A stretch of DNA of 64,000 nt. Origin: Demequina lutea (GTDB lineage: Bacteria; Actinomycetota; Actinomycetes; Actinomycetales; Demequinaceae). Below are positions 26,050-36,188 of the stretch, one piece after another. Each line of letters starts with the position of its first letter. Position 1 is the stretch's first letter. Both the position numbers and the translations under genes were made by a program. Location: NCBI RefSeq assembly GCF_013409005.1, contig NZ_JACBZO010000001.1:2542001-2606000 (forward strand), given 5' to 3'. Under the pieces are notes generated by a model. That model saw only the letters and a program-made list of their open reading frames with translations, was not told the DNA's origin and searched no databases.

Positions 26050-27398
26050 CGGTCGACGCCTCCCAGGACCATGTCGATGGTGGCGATGGCGACCACGACG
26101 TCGGCCACTTGGCCGCCCTCCGTGAGCATGGACAACGCCTGCAGATTGTTGAAACCGGGATCACGGAAGTGCGATCTCCACGGCCTGGTGCCCCCATCGG
26201 AGACCACGTGACATCCGAGTGTCCCCTTGGGGTTCTCGACGGCCACATACGCCTGCCCAGCGGGCACGGGGAAGCCCTCGGTCACGAGCTTGAAGTGGTG
26301 AATGAGGGCCTCCATCGACTCGCCCATGATGTGGCGAATGTGCTCGAACGAGTTGCCCTGACCATCGCTGCCGATGGAGAGCTGAGCGGGCCAGGCGATC
26401 TTCTTGTCGGCCACCATGATCGGCTCGCCCATGCTCGCCTCGAGGCGGTCGGCGCACTGCTCGACGATCTTGAGCGACTCGTAGCACTCCTCAAGACGAA
26501 GCACGACGCGGCTGTAGGCGTCTGCATCCGTCGAGGTGGGCACCTGGAAGTCGTACGTCTCGTAGCCCGCGTAGGGCTCGGACTTGCGGAGGTCATAGGG
26601 GACGCCGACCGAGCGCAGGATCGGGCCCGTGACGCCGAGCGCCATGCATCCGGCGAGGTCGAGGACCGCGACGCCCTGCATGCGGCCCTTGAAGATCGGG
26701 TTCTCGAGCTGGAGGTACGCGAGCTCGTCGAGGCGGGCCTTGACCTTGGGGATCATGGCGCGAATCATCTCGACCGAGTCGTCGGGCGCATCGGTCGCCA
26801 CGCCACCCGGGCGGATGTACCCGTTGTTGGTGCGCAGGCCGGTGATGTGCTCGATGACCTTCAGGGTCTCCTCACGGCCGACGAAACTCGTGGTCATGAG
26901 CGTGGTCGCGCCCATCTCGTTTCCACCGCTGCCGATGGCAACCAGGTGTGAACCGATCCGGGTCAGTTCCATCATGAGCACCCGCAACACGTTCGCGCGG
27001 TCGGGGATGTCGTCGGTGATGCCAAGCAACTTTTCGACGCCCAGGCAATACACGGCCTCGTTAAACATTGCCGCAACGTAGTCCATGCGGGTGCAGAACG
27101 TGACGCCCTGCGTCCACGTCCTGAACTCCATGTTCTTCTCGATGCCCGTGTGCAGGTAGCCGATGCCGGCACGCAACTCGGTGACACGCTCACCCTCGAC
27201 CTCGAGCATGATGCGTAGCACGCCGTGCGTCGACGGGTGTTGGGGGCCCATGTTGAACACGAGGCGCTGTCCGCCCAGGCGAGCGGCCTCCTCGGCCACC
27301 TCCGACCAGTCGCCGCCGTAGACCGTGAACTCGGGTGCGGTGCCGTCGTCGTCGCCCAGACCAGAGGTGGCGTGGGGTGCGGTGTCTTCCGTCGTCAT
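26046..27398 (-). CDS. nuoD: NADH-quinone oxidoreductase subunit D
   Basis: 450 residues. Homologue of the large subunit of NiFe hydrogenases, with NuoB it forms the quinone-reduction site. Conserved stretches are [15 protein letters not shown] near residue 49, [16 protein letters not shown] near 77 and [12 protein letters not shown] near 398. ATG 27398 lies nine bases after the nuoC stop. Residues 1-40 are an acidic leader. Confidence 0.95.
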   Translation of the reverse strand: MTTEDTAPHATSGLGDDDGTAPEFTVYGGDWSEVAEEAARLGGQRLVFNMGPQHPSTHGVLRIMLEVEGERVTELRAGIGYLHTGIEKNMEFRTWTQGVTFCTRMDYVAAMFNEAVYCLGVEKLLGITDDIPDRANVLRVLMMELTRIGSHLVAIGSGGNEMGATTLMTTSFVGREETLKVIEHITGLRTNNGYIRPGGVATDAPDDSVEMIRAMIPKVKARLDELAYLQLENPIFKGRMQGVAVLDLAGCMALGVTGPILRSVGVPYDLRKSEPYAGYETYDFQVPTSTDADAYSRVVLRLEECYESLKIVEQCADRLEASMGEPIMVADKKIAWPAQLSIGSDGQGNSFEHIRHIMGESMEALIHHFKLVTEGFPVPAGQAYVAVENPKGTLGCHVVSDGGTRPWRSHFRDPGFNNLQALSMLTEGGQVADVVVAIATIDMVLGGVDR

Positions 27399-27407
27399 GT
27401 CCGCCTC

Positions 27408-28115
27408 CTACCTGTACTGCCGACGCTCGTCGGGGCTGGGAATCTCCGCGCCCTTGTATTCGATAGGAATGCCGCCCAGCGGGTAGTCCTTGCGCTGCGG
27501 GTGTCCTACCCAGTCGTCCGGCATCTCGATGCGGGCAAGGCCCGGGTGGCCGTCGAAGATGATGCCGAAGAAGTCCCACGTCTCGCGCTCGTGCCAGTTG
27601 TTGGCCGGGTACACCGAGGTGATCGAAGGAATGTGCGGATCTGCGTCGCTCACGGAGACCTCGATGCACAGTCGCCGGTTGTGCGTGATCGACTGGATCG
27701 GGTAGACCGCGTGGAGCTCGCGCCCTGCGTCGGCCGGGTAGTGGACGCCGCTCACGCCCAGACAGAACTCGAAACGCAGGTCCTGGTCGTCGCGCAAGTG
27801 CTTGCAGACCTCGACGATGTGCTCGCGGGCGATGTGCAACGTGAGTTGATCGCGGTCAACGACGACGACCTCGATGGCGGCCTCGGCGTTGTCTCCGAGG
27901 AGCTCCTCGAGAACGTCGACCACCTGGTCGAACCAGCTCCCGTAGGGGCGCTGCGCCGCGGCGGGTGAGTACACGAAGCGAGTGAGGCCGTCATAACCAG
28001 ACGTATCGCCTCTCGCCCCAAACGCACCCTTGCGCACGTTGATGAGGGTGCGCCCCTCGGGCCGTACCGCATCGAGCTCAGCGCCCGTTGTCGACAACTC
28101 TTTCGCGTCGCTCAC
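27408..28115 (-). CDS. nuoC: NADH-quinone oxidoreductase subunit C
   Basis: 235 residues from GTG 28115, which overlaps the nuoB stop (GTGA); the longer frame up to 28583 is inside nuoB. The 30-kDa-subunit signature [18 protein letters not shown] is near residue 165, followed by [17 protein letters not shown]. Peripheral-arm subunit that scaffolds NuoD and NuoB. Soluble. Confidence 0.94.
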   Translation of the reverse strand: MSDAKELSTTGAELDAVRPEGRTLINVRKGAFGARGDTSGYDGLTRFVYSPAAAQRPYGSWFDQVVDVLEELLGDNAEAAIEVVVVDRDQLTLHIAREHIVEVCKHLRDDQDLRFEFCLGVSGVHYPADAGRELHAVYPIQSITHNRRLCIEVSVSDADPHIPSITSVYPANNWHERETWDFFGIIFDGHPGLARIEMPDDWVGHPQRKDYPLGGIPIEYKGAEIPSPDERRQYR

Positions 28116-28663
28116 CTGAGCAGACCCTTCATGTCGGAGGTGGGGGTGGCCGCCAGTGCCGCTGCTTCCGCGGCCGCGGCGATCTCCTTGCGGTGGCGAA
28201 GCATCGGCTTCTCCCTCGCAAGCTCCTGCACCTTGAGCAGTGCGTGAATCAGCATCTCGGGGCGCGGAGGGCAGCCGGGCAAGTAGATATCCACGGGAAC
28301 GACGTGGTCGACGCCCTGGACGATCGCATAGTTGTTGAACATGCCTCCCGATGAGGCGCACACGCCCATGGCGAGAACCCACTTCGGCTCTGCCATCTGG
28401 TCGTACACCTGGCGGAGGATCGGCGCCATCTTCTGCGACACGCGACCGGCGACGATCATGATGTCGGCCTGACGCGGGGAGCCGCGGAAGACCTCCATGC
28501 CGAACCGGGCAATGTCGAAGCGGGGCGTGCCGGTGCCCATCATCTCGATGGCACAGCAGGCCAATCCAAAAGTGGCGGGCCACATCGAACCGGCGCGGGC
28601 CCAGCCCGCGAAGTCCTCGAGCTTGCCAACGATGAAGGGTGGTGTGGGGGCAGAGTCGGTCAT
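28112..28663 (-). CDS. nuoB: NADH-quinone oxidoreductase subunit B (cluster N2)
   Basis: 183 residues from ATG 28663, seven bases after the nuoA stop; a start at 28732 would add 23 non-family residues. The N2 cluster ligands are visible as GLACCAIEM near residue 33, GVCASSGG near 97 and LPGCPPRPE near 127. It passes electrons to the quinone at the interface with NuoD. The C-terminus is Ala-rich. Confidence 0.95.
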   Translation of the reverse strand: MTDSAPTPPFIVGKLEDFAGWARAGSMWPATFGLACCAIEMMGTGTPRFDIARFGMEVFRGSPRQADIMIVAGRVSQKMAPILRQVYDQMAEPKWVLAMGVCASSGGMFNNYAIVQGVDHVVPVDIYLPGCPPRPEMLIHALLKVQELAREKPMLRHRKEIAAAAEAAALAATPTSDMKGLLR

Positions 28664-28670
28664 GTAAGCG

Positions 28671-29030
28671 TCACTCCCAATCGAATCCGCCGCGGCGCCA
28701 TTCGTAGATGAACGGAATGGTGATGAGGGCAAGGAAGGTCATGACCGCGATGAAACCAAACAGCGCGAGAGAACCGTAGGCGACCGCCCACGGATACAGG
28801 AACACCACCTCGATATCGAAGATGATGAACGTCATGGCCACGAGGTAGTACTTGATGGGCACTCGACCGCCGCCGGCAGCCTCAGGCGTAGGCATGAGTC
28901 CGGACTCATAACGGTCAAGCTTGGCGGAGTTGTAGCGCTTGGGGCCGAGGAAGGCGCTCGCCACGAGGCCAACGACGGCCAACGCGCCAGCGATGACGAT
29001 CATGACGATGATCGGCACATAGGGGTTCAC
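28671..29030 (-). CDS. nuoA: NADH-quinone oxidoreductase subunit A
   Basis: 119 residues with three hydrophobic segments, normal for NuoA. The acidic loop [15 protein letters not shown] near residue 32 and the [15 protein letters not shown] segment near 68 are the family signature. GTG start at 29030, only 19 bases after the stop of the flavoprotein gene 29050-30354, so no separate nuo promoter is evident. That puts the whole nuo operon under the promoter upstream of 30354 (inference). Confidence 0.95.
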   Translation of the reverse strand: MNPYVPIIVMIVIAGALAVVGLVASAFLGPKRYNSAKLDRYESGLMPTPEAAGGGRVPIKYYLVAMTFIIFDIEVVFLYPWAVAYGSLALFGFIAVMTFLALITIPFIYEWRRGGFDWE

Positions 29031-29049
29031 GTTCGTGTCCTTCCCATCG

Positions 29050-30354
29050 CTATGCCGCCGGCGCGACTTTGGTCAACGCCGCAAGCAGTTTGTCGGACCA
29101 GTTGCCGCCGCGCGGCTCGTAGACATCTGCCAGCAGTCTAGAGACAAATTCCATGATGAGCGGACGAGGCAATCCGTATCGCGTACACAGTTTCATCACC
29201 GTTGGGCGTTCGATCAGGGCGGCAAAGACCCGCCCCAAGGAGTAGTAGCCGCCCAGATCGTCCTTCATCATTCTGGCGTAGGACGCGAGCGCTCGTTCTT
29301 GATCCGTGGCGCCGGTGGCGCCGCGCCAGGCGACGGCAGCCTCGGTGGCCCTGCGTGCCGCCTGCATGGCGTAGGCGATGCCCTCACCGTTGAACGGATT
29401 GACCATCCCGCCGCTGTCACCCACCAACATCATCCCTGGCACATAGTGCGGCTGGCGGTTGAACGCCATGGGGATTGCGGCGCCCTTGATCTCGCCAACC
29501 TGGGCGCCGAAGTTCCAGTCCTTGGCCGAGTGATCGAGCCAGTCCTTGAGCAGCGCCTTGTGGTCGAGCTTGGGTGGCGTGCCCCTGGCACTAAGCGTGC
29601 CGAGACCCACGTTTGCCGTGCCGTCGCCGAGCGGAAAAATCCAGCCATAGCCGGGGAGCAACTTCGAGTTTCCGCGTTCCCCATCCCAGATTTCGAGGTG
29701 GCCCTCCATCCACTCCTCGGCATGCCGATCGGTCTCAAAGTAGGTGCGCACGGCCACGCCCATGGGGCGGTTCTTCTTACGTTCGATGCCGAGGCCAAGG
29801 GCGATCCTGGCACTCACGCCATCGGCCGCGATCACCAAGGGTGCGCGATATTCGACGGGCTCGCCAATCTTGCGGCCCTTCTCATCGGTCTGGCGCGCGG
29901 TCACGCCGACGACCCTGCCGCCACCGTTGAAGCCAACGCGACTCTCGTCGCGCAACGCCGCGTCGACGTGCCAGCCCTCGCGGATGTCCGCACCGGCGGC
30001 GCGAGCATGGTTGGCCAGGCGGTGGTCGAATTGCGCGCGCGGCAGGCTCAGTCCGTACTGGGGGAACGAGTCGAGGTCATGCCAAGGAAACTCGAGGCGG
30101 TGACCGCCACCGACCATGCGCAGTCCCTGGTTGGGGATCCAGCCCTCGTCACGAGGCGTGGGCAGGCCAATGAGCTGAAGCTCCTTGACCGCACGCGGGG
30201 TGAGCCCGTCGCCGCACACCTTCTCGCGCGGATAGTGGGCCTTTTCCAGGGCGATAACATCGAAGCCCTCTGTCGCGAGGTAGCGGGCCGCCGCGGCCCC
30301 ACCGGGGCCAGCTCCCACGACGATGACGTCGGCTTCGGTCTTCACGCCCTCCAC
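29050..30354 (-). CDS. FAD-dependent geranylgeranyl-reductase family protein, probable menaquinone side-chain reductase
   Basis: 434 residues. The FAD motif VIVVGAGPGGAAAARYLA is near residue 10, EKAHYPREKVCGDGLTPRAV near 38 and LVGDSGGMVNPFNGEGIAYA near 290. The family saturates isoprenoid double bonds. Mycobacterial MenJ, in the same syntenic place, reduces one prenyl unit of menaquinone, and here the gene precedes nuoA-N and the polyprenyl synthase. MenJ function is therefore likely; archaeal-type lipid or chlorophyll roles are not expected. GTG 30354 is used; an in-frame GTG nine bases later is equally possible. Confidence 0.8.
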   Translation of the reverse strand: MEGVKTEADVIVVGAGPGGAAAARYLATEGFDVIALEKAHYPREKVCGDGLTPRAVKELQLIGLPTPRDEGWIPNQGLRMVGGGHRLEFPWHDLDSFPQYGLSLPRAQFDHRLANHARAAGADIREGWHVDAALRDESRVGFNGGGRVVGVTARQTDEKGRKIGEPVEYRAPLVIAADGVSARIALGLGIERKKNRPMGVAVRTYFETDRHAEEWMEGHLEIWDGERGNSKLLPGYGWIFPLGDGTANVGLGTLSARGTPPKLDHKALLKDWLDHSAKDWNFGAQVGEIKGAAIPMAFNRQPHYVPGMMLVGDSGGMVNPFNGEGIAYAMQAARRATEAAVAWRGATGATDQERALASYARMMKDDLGGYYSLGRVFAALIERPTVMKLCTRYGLPRPLIMEFVSRLLADVYEPRGGNWSDKLLAALTKVAPAA

Positions 30355-30430
30355 CCTAAGCGGAGTGGGACGGTGGTCCTGTCGGGGTCGATGTTTCCGA
30401 GCATGGTTTCCGCTCGCCTACGCTGTCTGG

Positions 30431-31696
30431 GTGAGCATCGATGCGGCCGCCCCTGGCCCCCTAACGGTCCACACGGTCGAGGTACCCGACCCTGGAGACC
30501 TTCTCGCCGCACTTCCGGAGCAAGGAATCTCTTGGGTGCGACGCGGCGATGGGATGGTCGCGTGGGGTGAGGTGGCGAGGCGCAATACCGTGGGCGCGGA
30601 GCGCATGGACGAGGCGTTGCTGTGGTGGCGCCGGATCACTCGCCACGCGGAGGTTCGCGACGAGGTAAGGGCCCGAGGCACCGGTCTTGTCGCGTTCGGT
30701 TCCTTCTCATTTGCCGACGACTCGCCCCGCGGCGGAACGCTCATCATCCCTCGCTACGTCCTTGGTCGCGTGGATGGAAAGAGCTTCTTCACCGTGGTGG
30801 GCGACGCCTCCACCCCTCCCACGAGCCTCGCAGACGCCCTTGTCGGGGCCACCCCAGTTGCGCCCCTGCCCCCTGTCACGGTCGACCGTGGTGACGAGCC
30901 TCGCTGGACCTCCGCCGTGGCTGCGGCGGTCGCGCGCATCGGCGCCGAAGAGGTCGACAAGGTGGTTCTCGCCCGCGCCGTGGAGGCGCGCGCGGACGGC
31001 CCCGTGGACGTGCGCTCGGTACTCGCCAACCTCGCCGCCGACTACGACACGTGCTGGACGTTCCACGTGGACGGGATGGTCGGCGCCACCCCGGAACTGC
31101 TGGCTCGCGTCGACCACGGGCTGGTGACGTCACGGGTTCTCGCGGGCACGATCCGCATTACCGGCGACGACATGGGCGACCTCGCCCGCGCCGCCCAGCT
31201 CGCGCGCTCGTCCAAGGACCGCGAGGAACATTCGTATGCGGTGCACTCGGTCACCCAGGTGCTCGCCGCGCATTGCGCATCCGTCAACGTGCCCGACGAA
31301 CCCAGCGTGCTGCACTTGCCCAACGTGATGCATCTTGCGACGGACATCACGGGTGCCCTGTCGACGCCGGTCGGTGTGCTCGACCTGGTGCGCGAACTCC
31401 ACCCGTCGGCGGCCGTGTGCGGCACACCGACGCTGGCCGCGGCGCGGGTGATCGATGAACTCGAGGGCCTGGATCGCGCCCGCTACGCGGGCCCCGTTGG
31501 CTGGGTCGACGCCGCGGGCGAGGGAGAGTGGTGCATCGCCTTGCGGTCCGCAGAGATGTCCCGCGACGACCCGTCAAAGCTCAGGCTCTTCGCGGGCTGC
31601 GGAATAGTCGCGGCCTCCGACCCCGCCTCTGAATGGGCGGAATCGGAGGCCAAACTCGAGCCGATGCGAGGGGCCCTAAGGGCGAGCTTGAACTAG
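30431..31696 (+). CDS. menF: Isochorismate synthase (menaquinone pathway)
   Basis: 421 residues from GTG 30431; the longer frame to 30323 overlaps the divergent gene. It converts chorismate to isochorismate, the first committed step. Chorismate-enzyme signatures are KVVLARAVEARAD near residue 177, GATPELLARV near 218, HPSAAVCGTPTLAA near 322 and RLFAGCGIVAASDPASEWAE near 385. It stands divergent from the minus-strand flavoprotein/nuo unit with 76 bases between, and ends four bases into the convergent PDZ gene. Salicylate synthase is less likely because the other men genes are adjacent. Confidence 0.9.
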   Translation: MSIDAAAPGPLTVHTVEVPDPGDLLAALPEQGISWVRRGDGMVAWGEVARRNTVGAERMDEALLWWRRITRHAEVRDEVRARGTGLVAFGSFSFADDSPRGGTLIIPRYVLGRVDGKSFFTVVGDASTPPTSLADALVGATPVAPLPPVTVDRGDEPRWTSAVAAAVARIGAEEVDKVVLARAVEARADGPVDVRSVLANLAADYDTCWTFHVDGMVGATPELLARVDHGLVTSRVLAGTIRITGDDMGDLARAAQLARSSKDREEHSYAVHSVTQVLAAHCASVNVPDEPSVLHLPNVMHLATDITGALSTPVGVLDLVRELHPSAAVCGTPTLAAARVIDELEGLDRARYAGPVGWVDAAGEGEWCIALRSAEMSRDDPSKLRLFAGCGIVAASDPASEWAESEAKLEPMRGALRASLN

Positions 31697-32469
31697 GCGC
31701 CGACGGCGGCGGTCTTGGAACCGTTCGCGTGCGACCTCGCGGGCGCCTCGTCGAGCGAACCGAGGGTCACCGTGAGCGTCCTTGACGCGCCGTCACGGTC
31801 AACGACCACCTGGATCTTGTCTCCGGGGGCATGGCTTGCGACGATCTCGCGCGCTTGCCACCAGTCGGTGACCGTCTGGCCGTCGATGGACGTCACGACG
31901 TCCCCTGCGGCGATCCCCGCGGTGGCGGCTGGGCCGTCGGCAGCGACGGATCGGACCAATACGCCGTCTTTCTTCTCGAAGTGCGCCAAACGTGCGCCTG
32001 CCCAGGCCACGTCTGCCGGGGCTGGCGGCGCCGGGCGGTCCCCTTGGGCGCCGAGCGTGATCACTACCGTCTCTTGAGCGCTGTTGTGATCGACGACGAC
32101 GGTGATTTCGTCACCGGCCTTGGCTGCAGAGAGAGCCTCTCGCAACGCTCCGCGGTGGTCGACGGCGACGCCGTCGACGCTCTTCACGACGTCTCCCTCA
32201 ACGAGTCCCGCAGTGTCTGCGGGGCTTCCATCCACCACTCGCGCCACGGTTGCTCCGTCCTTGGTGGGAACCAATCGGGCACCGACGTAGGGTCCGTCCG
32301 GCTTGGGGCCGGGGCGGGCGCCCTGGCCGGCCGCGGTCGCGGTCGTGGGCGTGGAGGCGTTCGGGGTTTCCGCGGCCATTGCAGTGGGGGCGGCGGCGAG
32401 TGCAATGGCTCCGGCGGCGAGAACTCCGGCGCCGAGCGCCAGCCCCCGGCCGCGTCGTGAGTGGATCAT
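31693..32469 (-). CDS. Secreted protein with two PDZ domains and no protease domain
   Basis: 258 residues. A Sec signal peptide (MIHSRRGRG, then a hydrophobic core) ends in AMA-AE near residue 33. Two PDZ domains follow, about residues 60-140 and 150-235, each with an ARLV/ARLA strand, a GLVEGDVVKSVDG or GIAAGDVVTSIDG carboxylate-loop segment and a second VVVD...TLGA strand. No Ser-protease or metalloprotease motif is present, so it is not HtrA or RseP. Function unknown; PDZ-only exported proteins may bind C-terminal peptides outside the membrane. It lies between menF and menD on the opposite strand to menF. Confidence 0.75.
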   Translation of the reverse strand: MIHSRRGRGLALGAGVLAAGAIALAAAPTAMAAETPNASTPTTATAAGQGARPGPKPDGPYVGARLVPTKDGATVARVVDGSPADTAGLVEGDVVKSVDGVAVDHRGALREALSAAKAGDEITVVVDHNSAQETVVITLGAQGDRPAPPAPADVAWAGARLAHFEKKDGVLVRSVAADGPAATAGIAAGDVVTSIDGQTVTDWWQAREIVASHAPGDKIQVVVDRDGASRTLTVTLGSLDEAPARSHANGSKTAAVGA

Positions 32470-32591
32470 GGTGTCCTCCTGGGGTTGATCGGGTATTCCG
32501 ATCTCACCCCGTGGACCTTGGAGGCTCCTTCGCGAAGCCTGTGAAAGCCCTGAGACTGCAGACGCGTTGGGACTGCGTCCGCCCCTGCTGC

Positions 32592-34259
32592 CTAGACGAG
32601 CGCCTCGACCACTTCGATGCCATCGATCGGCTTGGACAGAATCTCCGCGAGCGCCCCGCGGGACGATGCGTGCACGTGGCGCGCGCCGTAGGCCATGGCG
32701 AGAGCACTGAAGTCGACCCCATGCGGCGTTATGAAGACGCGGCGCATCACCTCGGCCGGGGCGTGCGCGTGTTCGAGGTTGGTGAAGATCGTGCCGCCAC
32801 CGTCGTTGACGACGACGAAGCGGACGTTGGGTCTGCGCTCCTCCGGGCCGATGAGGAGGCCCCCCACGTCATGAAGGAACGTCACGTCGCCGAGCAAGAC
32901 ACTCACCGGCTGGCCGAGCCCAAGCGCGAGCCCCATGGCTGTCGATGTGGTGCCGTCGATCCCCGCAAGCCCCCTGTTCGCCACGAGAGTGGGCACCTGA
33001 TCGACGGGCCACGCGGGAGCGACCGCGTCGACCATGCGAATGGGGCCGGAGGCCCCGAGCATCGCGACGTCGGTCGCACTCAAAGACTGGACAAACGCGC
33101 GCGCGACCGCGCTCGCATCCCATGAGTCGTCGCTCGCGGAGTCATCGCTCTTGATGACCTCTTCGCACGCCGAACGCCACGACGCGAGCCACGCCGTGTC
33201 GACCTTGCCGGGAGCGAGCCATTCGTCAGGCACGACGGGCAGGACTCTCTCCGCGTGCCGGGGCGCCTCGCGCCAGCGGGCACCATGAGCGGCGACGAAG
33301 AGCATGGGGGCATTGTCGATGAGACGCTGCACAGGCCGCGACAGCGTCGGTCGCCCGATGACGACCACTTGGTTGACCTTTGCCGCGAGTTCCTGACCCT
33401 CGTGTGTGGTGAGCATCGCGACGTAACGACACAACGCGTTGTCTCCGGAACGCGCGCCCGAGGTCGGCTCGGCGAGCAGGGGCCAGCCGTGCGCCTCGGC
33501 GACCTTGCGTGCCACATCACCGGCGCCGTCGCCCGCGATGACGATGCCTCGCTCCGCGCTGGGCAAACCGCGAGACGTCAGCGTGATTCCGCGCAGCCGC
33601 GAGCGCGTGCGGTCGAGCAGAGTCGCCTTCTCGGGGTCGACGAGGGGCCACGGGCCCGCATCGGGGCCGAGGGGGTCGCGGAACTCCACGTTGAGGTGCA
33701 CGGGCCCCGGCGCCGAGGCCATGTCCTCGCGATCAGGAACCCCAAGCGCCCAGTGGACGGCACGCGCGGCGATCAAGGTGGCCCTGCCAGACCTTCCGTT
33801 CTTTTCGGGCGTTGTGGCCTCGGCCTCCCACCGCACGAACTGGCCGAAGATTCCCTCTTGGTCGGTGGTCTGATTTGCGCCGATTCCGCGGAGCTCGCTG
33901 GGACGGTCGGCGGTGAGCAGGATGAGCGGAATTCCCGAGTGGTGTGCCTCCATCACTGCGGGCAGGAGGTTGCCGACGGCAGTTCCCGACGTGGTGACGA
34001 GCGCGACGGGCCGGGGCTTGCCGTCGAGGGCCCTCGCCCTGGCGATGCCGAGAGCGAGGAACGCGGCCGAGCGCTCGTCGATGCGCACGTGGAGGTTGAC
34101 GTGCGGCGCGCCGACCGGGGGCGTCTCCGCCGAGGCCTCGGCGAGCGCGTGAGCGAGCGGTCCCGAGCGAGATCCGGGGCACAGGACGAAGTCCCCCACT
34201 CCGTGTGCGGAAAGCGCGGCCACGAGTTCTCGGGCGAAGGCCGCCGCCGGGTGGATCAT
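32592..34259 (-). CDS. menD: 2-succinyl-5-enolpyruvyl-6-hydroxy-3-cyclohexene-1-carboxylate synthase
   Basis: 555 residues. ThDP-dependent enzyme joining isochorismate and 2-oxoglutarate. N-terminal substrate segment DFVLCPGSRSGPLAHAL is near residue 23. The ThDP/Mg motif begins GDVTFLHDVGGLLIG near 460 and ends VVNDGGGTIF, and RGLAGIDGTTSTAMG is near 432. ATG 34259 overlaps the menC stop (ATGA), so menC and menD form a pair transcribed toward the PDZ gene. Confidence 0.95.
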   Translation of the reverse strand: MIHPAAAFARELVAALSAHGVGDFVLCPGSRSGPLAHALAEASAETPPVGAPHVNLHVRIDERSAAFLALGIARARALDGKPRPVALVTTSGTAVGNLLPAVMEAHHSGIPLILLTADRPSELRGIGANQTTDQEGIFGQFVRWEAEATTPEKNGRSGRATLIAARAVHWALGVPDREDMASAPGPVHLNVEFRDPLGPDAGPWPLVDPEKATLLDRTRSRLRGITLTSRGLPSAERGIVIAGDGAGDVARKVAEAHGWPLLAEPTSGARSGDNALCRYVAMLTTHEGQELAAKVNQVVVIGRPTLSRPVQRLIDNAPMLFVAAHGARWREAPRHAERVLPVVPDEWLAPGKVDTAWLASWRSACEEVIKSDDSASDDSWDASAVARAFVQSLSATDVAMLGASGPIRMVDAVAPAWPVDQVPTLVANRGLAGIDGTTSTAMGLALGLGQPVSVLLGDVTFLHDVGGLLIGPEERRPNVRFVVVNDGGGTIFTNLEHAHAPAEVMRRVFITPHGVDFSALAMAYGARHVHASSRGALAEILSKPIDGIEVVEALV

Positions 34260-35167
34260 GCCGTCACTCTAAGCGGAATGGGAGCGAGCCGCCCCGCCAC
34301 GGGCGCAAGCGTGTGCGCGACGGTGTCGGTGGCCAGCAGGGTGCCCGTTCCCAGTCCGTGGGCAAAGGGCTGTTCCGACAGCGCGAGAGCGGCCGCGAGC
34401 GCCGTGGCGAGTCCCACCGAGGACTCCATTGCCGACGAGACGACGACGGGCAATCCATAGCGCTCGACCATCTCGACGACCGCTCGCGCGCCGCCAAGAG
34501 GCGAGGGCTTGAGTACCAAGATGTCGGCGGCCTCGGCCCTCACGACGGCGTCGACGTCGCCCGTAAGCCGGATCGACTCGTCCGCGGCGATGCGCACGTC
34601 GACGCGCCTTCGCAATGCGGCCAGGTCACCGATGGACGCGCAAGGCTGCTCGACGTACTCGATCCCGTCGATGCCTCCCGCGCGGGCGGCGGACTCGAGG
34701 GCGGCGATGGAGGCAACGGCCGCCGAGAGCGGCCAGGCGCCGTTAACGTCAACCCTGATGTGGCCGCCGCTTCCTAGTGCCGCGGCGACCGCTTCAACCC
34801 TGGCGCAGTCCGCACGCAGCGTCGCGGCGGGGTCCGGGTCTCTCCCGCGAGGTCCGCCCACCTTGACCTTGGCGGTGCGACAGCCGTACGCCGACGCGAG
34901 TGCGGCGGCAGGTACCGGGTCGAGCTCGGGGATGATCGCGGCGCACTCGACATCGGACTGGAGCGGGGCGGGGAGCAAGCCATGCGCGGCCTCCATCGCG
35001 GCCGCCCACCAGCGTCCGCGCTGCTCGGGGCCGTAGTCCGCGAAGGGCGAGAACTCGCCCCAAGCATCGGCGCCATCGGGGCCGACGCCGCGGATGAGGA
35101 CGCCCGAGCGTTCGGTGAGCCCGCGAAAGCGCGTCGTGAGTCTCACGCTGAACGGGCGAAACTCCAT
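34256..35167 (-). CDS. menC: o-Succinylbenzoate synthase (enolase superfamily)
   Basis: 303 residues from ATG 35167. It dehydrates the MenH product to o-succinylbenzoate. Enolase-superfamily residues are in TAKVKVGG near 98, RVDVNGAW near 137, EYVEQPC near 167, AADESIR near 192 and LKPSPLGG near 215. The family uses a Lys pair and an Asp-Glu-Asp metal site, both seen here. It is divergent from menB, with 55 bases between starts, where both promoters must sit. The longer frame to 35197 runs toward menB and is not needed. Confidence 0.93.
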   Translation of the reverse strand: MEFRPFSVRLTTRFRGLTERSGVLIRGVGPDGADAWGEFSPFADYGPEQRGRWWAAAMEAAHGLLPAPLQSDVECAAIIPELDPVPAAALASAYGCRTAKVKVGGPRGRDPDPAATLRADCARVEAVAAALGSGGHIRVDVNGAWPLSAAVASIAALESAARAGGIDGIEYVEQPCASIGDLAALRRRVDVRIAADESIRLTGDVDAVVRAEAADILVLKPSPLGGARAVVEMVERYGLPVVVSSAMESSVGLATALAAALALSEQPFAHGLGTGTLLATDTVAHTLAPVAGRLAPIPLRVTA

Positions 35168-35222
35168 GGGGTCAGCGTACGGCCGCTCCCGACGCACGCC
35201 TGCCCCCGGCTACGCTCGGAAC

Positions 35223-36164
35223 ATGAGCGAGCTTCACTCTCCCGTCCCCGCGCAGGTCTCCGACCTCATGGACGCCACCCAGTGGCGGGCCATCGACGGC
35301 TTTGCAGACGACGATGTCACCTATCACCGCTGGGTCGAGCGGGGCGCGGATGGCGAGCGCGACCTACCTGCCGTGCGCATCGCGTTCAACCGTCCCGAGG
35401 TGCGCAACGCCTTCCGCCCCCAGACGGTCGACCAGCTCTATCGCGCCCTCGACCACGCCAGGATGACGGCCGACGTCGGCACCATCGTCCTCACGGGCAA
35501 CGGGCCCGCGGCCGATGGGGTTCACGCCTTCTGTTCCGGCGGCGACCAGCGCATCAGGGGCCGCGACGGCTACCTGTACGAGGGCTCGGCCGCCGACGCC
35601 CCCGCTCACGGCGGGCGCCTGCACATCCTCGAGGTGCAGCGCCTCATGCGCACCAGCCCCAAGGTGATCGTCGCGGCCGTCAACGGCTGGGCTGCGGGCG
35701 GCGGGCACTCGCTCAACGTGGTGGCCGACCTCTCGATCGCGAGCCGCGAACACGCGCGCTTCAAGCAGACGGACGCCAACGTCGGCTCGTTCGACGCGGG
35801 CTACGGCTCGACGCTGCTCGCCCGCCAGGTGGGCGACAAGCGCGCCCGCGAGATCTTCTTCCTTGCCCGCGAGTACTCAGCCGACGACGCCGAGCGCTGG
35901 GGCGTCGTCAACGAGTCCGTTCCCCACGCACAACTCGAGGCCAGGGCCCTCGACTACGCGCGCATCGTCGCCGCCAAGTCGCCCCAGGCCATCCGCATGC
36001 TGAAGTTCGCCTTCAACCTCGCGGACGACGGCCTCGCGGGCCAGCAGGTTTTCGCTGGCGAGGCCACGCGCATGGCGTACATGACGGACGAGGCCCAAGA
36101 GGGGCGCGACGCATTTCTTGAACACCGGGCACCCGATTGGCGGGACTTCCCGTACGCGTTCTAA
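35223..36164 (+). CDS. menB: 1,4-Dihydroxy-2-naphthoyl-CoA synthase
   Basis: 313 residues from ATG 35223. Crotonase-fold enzyme that closes the naphthoquinol ring from o-succinylbenzoyl-CoA. Conserved NRPEVRNAFRPQTVDQL is near residue 59, AFCSGGDQRIRG near 101, VAAVNGWAAGGGHSL near 150 and DANVGSFDAGYGS near 182. The catalytic Asp and Tyr positions of MenB are present. It is convergent with the DUF3048 gene; a single repeat motif copy lies 24 bases after its stop. Confidence 0.94.
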   Translation: MSELHSPVPAQVSDLMDATQWRAIDGFADDDVTYHRWVERGADGERDLPAVRIAFNRPEVRNAFRPQTVDQLYRALDHARMTADVGTIVLTGNGPAADGVHAFCSGGDQRIRGRDGYLYEGSAADAPAHGGRLHILEVQRLMRTSPKVIVAAVNGWAAGGGHSLNVVADLSIASREHARFKQTDANVGSFDAGYGSTLLARQVGDKRAREIFFLAREYSADDAERWGVVNESVPHAQLEARALDYARIVAAKSPQAIRMLKFAFNLADDGLAGQQVFAGEATRMAYMTDEAQEGRDAFLEHRAPDWRDFPYAF

Positions 36165-36188
36165 GGAACCCGCGTTCTAGGCCGCAAC

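Noticed and set aside
28116..28583. Apparent 156-residue N-terminal extension of NuoC
   Set aside because: Shadow of nuoB; GTGA overlap at 28112-28115 gives the usual NuoC length.
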